A stretch of DNA of 64,000 nucleotides. It comes from Listeria rocourtiae FSL F6-920 (GTDB taxonomy: Bacteria > Bacillota > Bacilli > Lactobacillales > Listeriaceae). The stretch spans positions 58,175 to 122,174 of the forward strand of contig NZ_AODK01000013.1 of the NCBI RefSeq assembly GCF_000525975.1, given 5' to 3'. The position numbers were made by a program, and so were the translations under genes. Of the stretch, positions 58,667-64,000 are shown piece by piece. A model generated the notes under the pieces. The model saw nothing but the letters and a program-made list of their open reading frames with translations, did not search any database and was not told the origin of the DNA. How positions within the stretch are numbered: position 1 is the stretch's first letter; each line of letters begins with the position of its first letter.

Positions 58667-59452
58667 ATGTCAACGTTGAAAATTCAAGATTTACATGTTG
58701 AAATAGAGGGCAAAGAGATTTTAAAAGGGGTTAACCTAGAAATTTCTACTGGGGAAATCCATGCAATAATGGGACCTAACGGGACTGGTAAATCGACACT
58801 ATCCTCAGCAATAATGGGGCATCCTAAATATGAAGTAACTAGTGGAACAATCGAGTTAGACGGGGAAAACGTTCTGGAGATGGAAGTAGATGAACGCGCT
58901 CGTGCTGGACTTTTCTTAGCAATGCAGTATCCAAGTGAAATAAGTGGGGTTACAAACGCCGAATTCATGCGCGCTGCGATCAATAGCCGTCGTGAAGAAG
59001 GTAAAGAAATTCCATTGATGCAATATATTCGCAAATTAGACGAGAAAATGGCTATTTTGGAAATGGATGAAGAGATGGCTGAGCGTTATTTAAATGAAGG
59101 TTTTTCTGGCGGAGAGAAGAAGCGTAATGAAATCCTTCAATTGTTGATGATTGAGCCTACGATTGCAATTTTAGATGAAATCGATTCAGGACTAGATATC
59201 GATGCGTTGAAAGTTGTTTCAAAAGGAATTAACGAAATGCGAGGAGAAGGCTTTGGTTGCTTAATTATTACTCACTATCAACGCTTGTTAAATTATATCG
59301 AGCCTGACTTTGTGCATGTTATGATGCAAGGAAAAGTTGTGAAGAGCGGCGGATCTGAACTTGCGAAACGTTTAGAAGGCGAAGGTTATGATTGGATTAA
59401 GCAAGAACTTGGTATCGAATTGGATGAAGAAGAAACCGTTGACCAAAAATAA
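58667..59452 (+). CDS. sufC: Fe-S cluster assembly ATPase SufC
   Basis: This 261-residue ABC-type ATPase works with SufB and SufD in the scaffold complex, in the cytosol. Walker A is GPNGTGKST, the signature is 'LNEGFSGGEKKRNEILQLL', Walker B is 'IAILDEIDSGLDIDAL' and the switch His is in 'LIITHYQRLL'. ATG 58667 follows AGGAGG. It is the first of five suf genes. Confidence 0.95.
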   Translation: MSTLKIQDLHVEIEGKEILKGVNLEISTGEIHAIMGPNGTGKSTLSSAIMGHPKYEVTSGTIELDGENVLEMEVDERARAGLFLAMQYPSEISGVTNAEFMRAAINSRREEGKEIPLMQYIRKLDEKMAILEMDEEMAERYLNEGFSGGEKKRNEILQLLMIEPTIAILDEIDSGLDIDALKVVSKGINEMRGEGFGCLIITHYQRLLNYIEPDFVHVMMQGKVVKSGGSELAKRLEGEGYDWIKQELGIELDEEETVDQK

Positions 59453-59470
59453 GAGAGTGAGGGATAGATC

Positions 59471-62431
<2,961 letters not shown>

Positions 62432-62455
62432 TAAGTTTAAAGGAGGATCTTTACT

Positions 62456-63850
62456 ATGACTGAAATTCCAGAAATGGGCGAGTATAAATACGGATTTCAT
62501 GATAAAGATACATCAGTTTTCCGTAGTGAACGCGGTTTAACAGAAGATATCGTGCGTGAAATTTCAACAATTAAAGAAGAACCGCAATGGATGCTAGATT
62601 TCCGTTTGAAGTCTTTAGAACAATTTTATAAAATGCCGATGCCACAATGGGGTGGCGATTTATCTGAACTGAAATTTGAAGATATTCGCTATTACGTCAA
62701 ACCATCTGATCACACAGTAAATGATTGGGATGAGGTTCCTGACGAAATTAAACGCACTTTCGACAAACTTGGTATTCCAGAAGCAGAGCAGAAATATCTT
62801 GCCGGAGCTTCTGCGCAGTATGAGTCTGAGGTTGTTTATCACAACCTGAAACAAGACTTAGAAGAGCTGGGAATAGTCTTTAAAGATACTGATTCGGCGC
62901 TTAAAGAAAACGAAGACATTTTCCGTGAGTACTTTTCAAAAGTAATCCCGCCAACCGATAATAAATTCGCTGCACTTAACTCTGCTGTTTGGTCCGGTGG
63001 TTCGTTCATCTATGTTCCAAAAGGCGTTAAAGTGGATACACCGCTACAAGCTTATTTCCGCATCAACTCGGAGAATATGGGGCAATTTGAACGTACATTG
63101 ATTATCGTGGATGAAGGCGCAAGCGTAAACTATGTAGAGGGATGTACTGCACCAGTTTACACAACGAATTCGCTTCACTCCGCGGTTGTTGAAATCATTG
63201 TTAAACGCGATGCCTATTGCCGTTATACTACAATTCAGAACTGGGCGAACAACGTATATAACCTAGTAACGAAGCGTACTTTCTGTGATGAAAATGCGAC
63301 GATGGAATGGATTGATGGTAACATTGGTTCTAAATTAACAATGAAATATCCGGCAGTTCATCTTCGTGGAGAAGGTGCACGCGGTATGACGCTTTCTATT
63401 GCCATTGCCGGTAAAGGACAGCGCCAAGATGCTGGAGCCAAAATGCTTCACTTGGCACCAAATACATCATCGACGATTGTTTCTAAATCAATATCTAAAC
63501 AAGGCGGTAACGTGACGTATCGTGGGATTGTTCACTTTGGCCGTAACTCAGCTGGTTCGCGCTCCAATATCGAATGTGACACATTAATTATGGATAATGC
63601 ATCAACGTCCGATACAATTCCGTACAATGAAATCTTGAATAGCGATATCTCCTTGGAACACGAAGCGAAAGTTTCTAAAGTATCTGAGGAACAACTATTT
63701 TACTTGATGAGTCGTGGCGTAACAGAAGAAGAAGCAACAGAGATGATTGTCATGGGATTCATTGAACCATTTACAAAAGAACTACCGATGGAATATGCCG
63801 TTGAAATGAACCGTTTGATTAAGTTTGAAATGGAAGGCTCGATTGGTTAA
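62456..63850 (+). CDS. sufB: Fe-S cluster assembly protein SufB
   Basis: This 464-residue scaffold builds new clusters with SufC and SufD. It has '[19 protein letters not shown]', '[20 protein letters not shown]', '[20 protein letters not shown]' and '[20 protein letters not shown]' with the conserved Cys thought to receive sulfur, then '[20 protein letters not shown]'. ATG 62456 follows AAAGGAGG. It is the last suf gene. Confidence 0.95.
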   Translation: MTEIPEMGEYKYGFHDKDTSVFRSERGLTEDIVREISTIKEEPQWMLDFRLKSLEQFYKMPMPQWGGDLSELKFEDIRYYVKPSDHTVNDWDEVPDEIKRTFDKLGIPEAEQKYLAGASAQYESEVVYHNLKQDLEELGIVFKDTDSALKENEDIFREYFSKVIPPTDNKFAALNSAVWSGGSFIYVPKGVKVDTPLQAYFRINSENMGQFERTLIIVDEGASVNYVEGCTAPVYTTNSLHSAVVEIIVKRDAYCRYTTIQNWANNVYNLVTKRTFCDENATMEWIDGNIGSKLTMKYPAVHLRGEGARGMTLSIAIAGKGQRQDAGAKMLHLAPNTSSTIVSKSISKQGGNVTYRGIVHFGRNSAGSRSNIECDTLIMDNASTSDTIPYNEILNSDISLEHEAKVSKVSEEQLFYLMSRGVTEEEATEMIVMGFIEPFTKELPMEYAVEMNRLIKFEMEGSIG

Positions 63851-63906
63851 ATCTTATAGACCAATATGGGCAACGATTTAATTTAGATTAAAAATGTTTT
63901 AAATTC

Positions 63907-63941
63907 AGAGTAACCTGTTGATTTTGGGTTACTCTTTTTTT
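63907..63941 (+). terminator. suf operon terminator
   Basis: AGAGTAACC and GGTTACTCT arms around an 11-nt loop are followed by T7. Confidence 0.88.
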
Positions 63942-64000
63942 ATCCTTTTTTTCAAATTCCAATAAAGGGACATAGAAATGTTATTTTTATTAAAATAAGT

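Overview
The window is a chromosomal segment of a low-GC Firmicute, most probably Listeria sensu lato and not L. monocytogenes itself. From memory, several blocks keep Listeria gene order: the yjb block (SpxH, CYTH, TPR, RelQ-type synthetase, NAD kinase, RluD, FabI), then gdhA with the his genes and hisJ, and the guanine permease / GH1 / GntR block. The species cannot be named from sequence alone. No tRNA, rRNA, CRISPR array, prophage or intact insertion sequence was seen.

Layout. 1-8.1 kb: start of a VOC dioxygenase gene, a catabolite-controlled GH63 glycosidase, and a leftward run of an ABC exporter, GDSL esterase, membrane protein, GIY-YIG-like protein and unknown protein behind a palindromic operator; then an FAD-synthetase-like gene. 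8.2-16.9 kb: DsbA-like protein, Ogt, small membrane proteins, two VanZ proteins, a Ktr potassium transporter and two TerC proteins, one under a yybP-ykoY manganese riboswitch. 16.9-28.9 kb: prfC, a large LPXTG-anchored pullulanase, a flotillin remnant, glutathione peroxidase, M42 peptidase, MFS exporter, ilvE, esterase and acetyltransferase. 29-37.4 kb: CtsR-controlled clpE, fabI, rluD, NAD kinase, RelQ-type synthetase, TPR, CYTH and spxH. 37.5-44.7 kb: oxidoreductase, lactonase, SH3 protein, gdhA, a 2OG-Fe dioxygenase and an accessory patch with a structured non-coding stretch. 44.7-53.2 kb: ten-gene leftward histidine operon hisZGDBHAFIEC with hisJ diverging, together covering every step from ATP and PRPP to histidinol and on to histidine. 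53.4-57.2 kb: purine permease under a guanine riboswitch, and a GH1 enzyme with its GntR regulator. 57.2-64 kb: a lipoprotein and the sufCDSUB iron-sulfur operon.

Two points matter for any reader. First, at least thirteen sites in about ten genes carry frameshifts, nearly all a single extra base in an A or T homopolymer. Removing one base restores textbook protein ends, including in hisD, hisI and ilvE. I read these as homopolymer over-calls, not true gene decay, and give the reconstituted coordinates. Second, three intergenic loci (33.3-33.5, 37.5-37.8 and 53.25-53.4 kb) carry one family of structured repeats whose stems change sequence but keep perfect pairing. This is the strongest undescribed-looking signal in the window.
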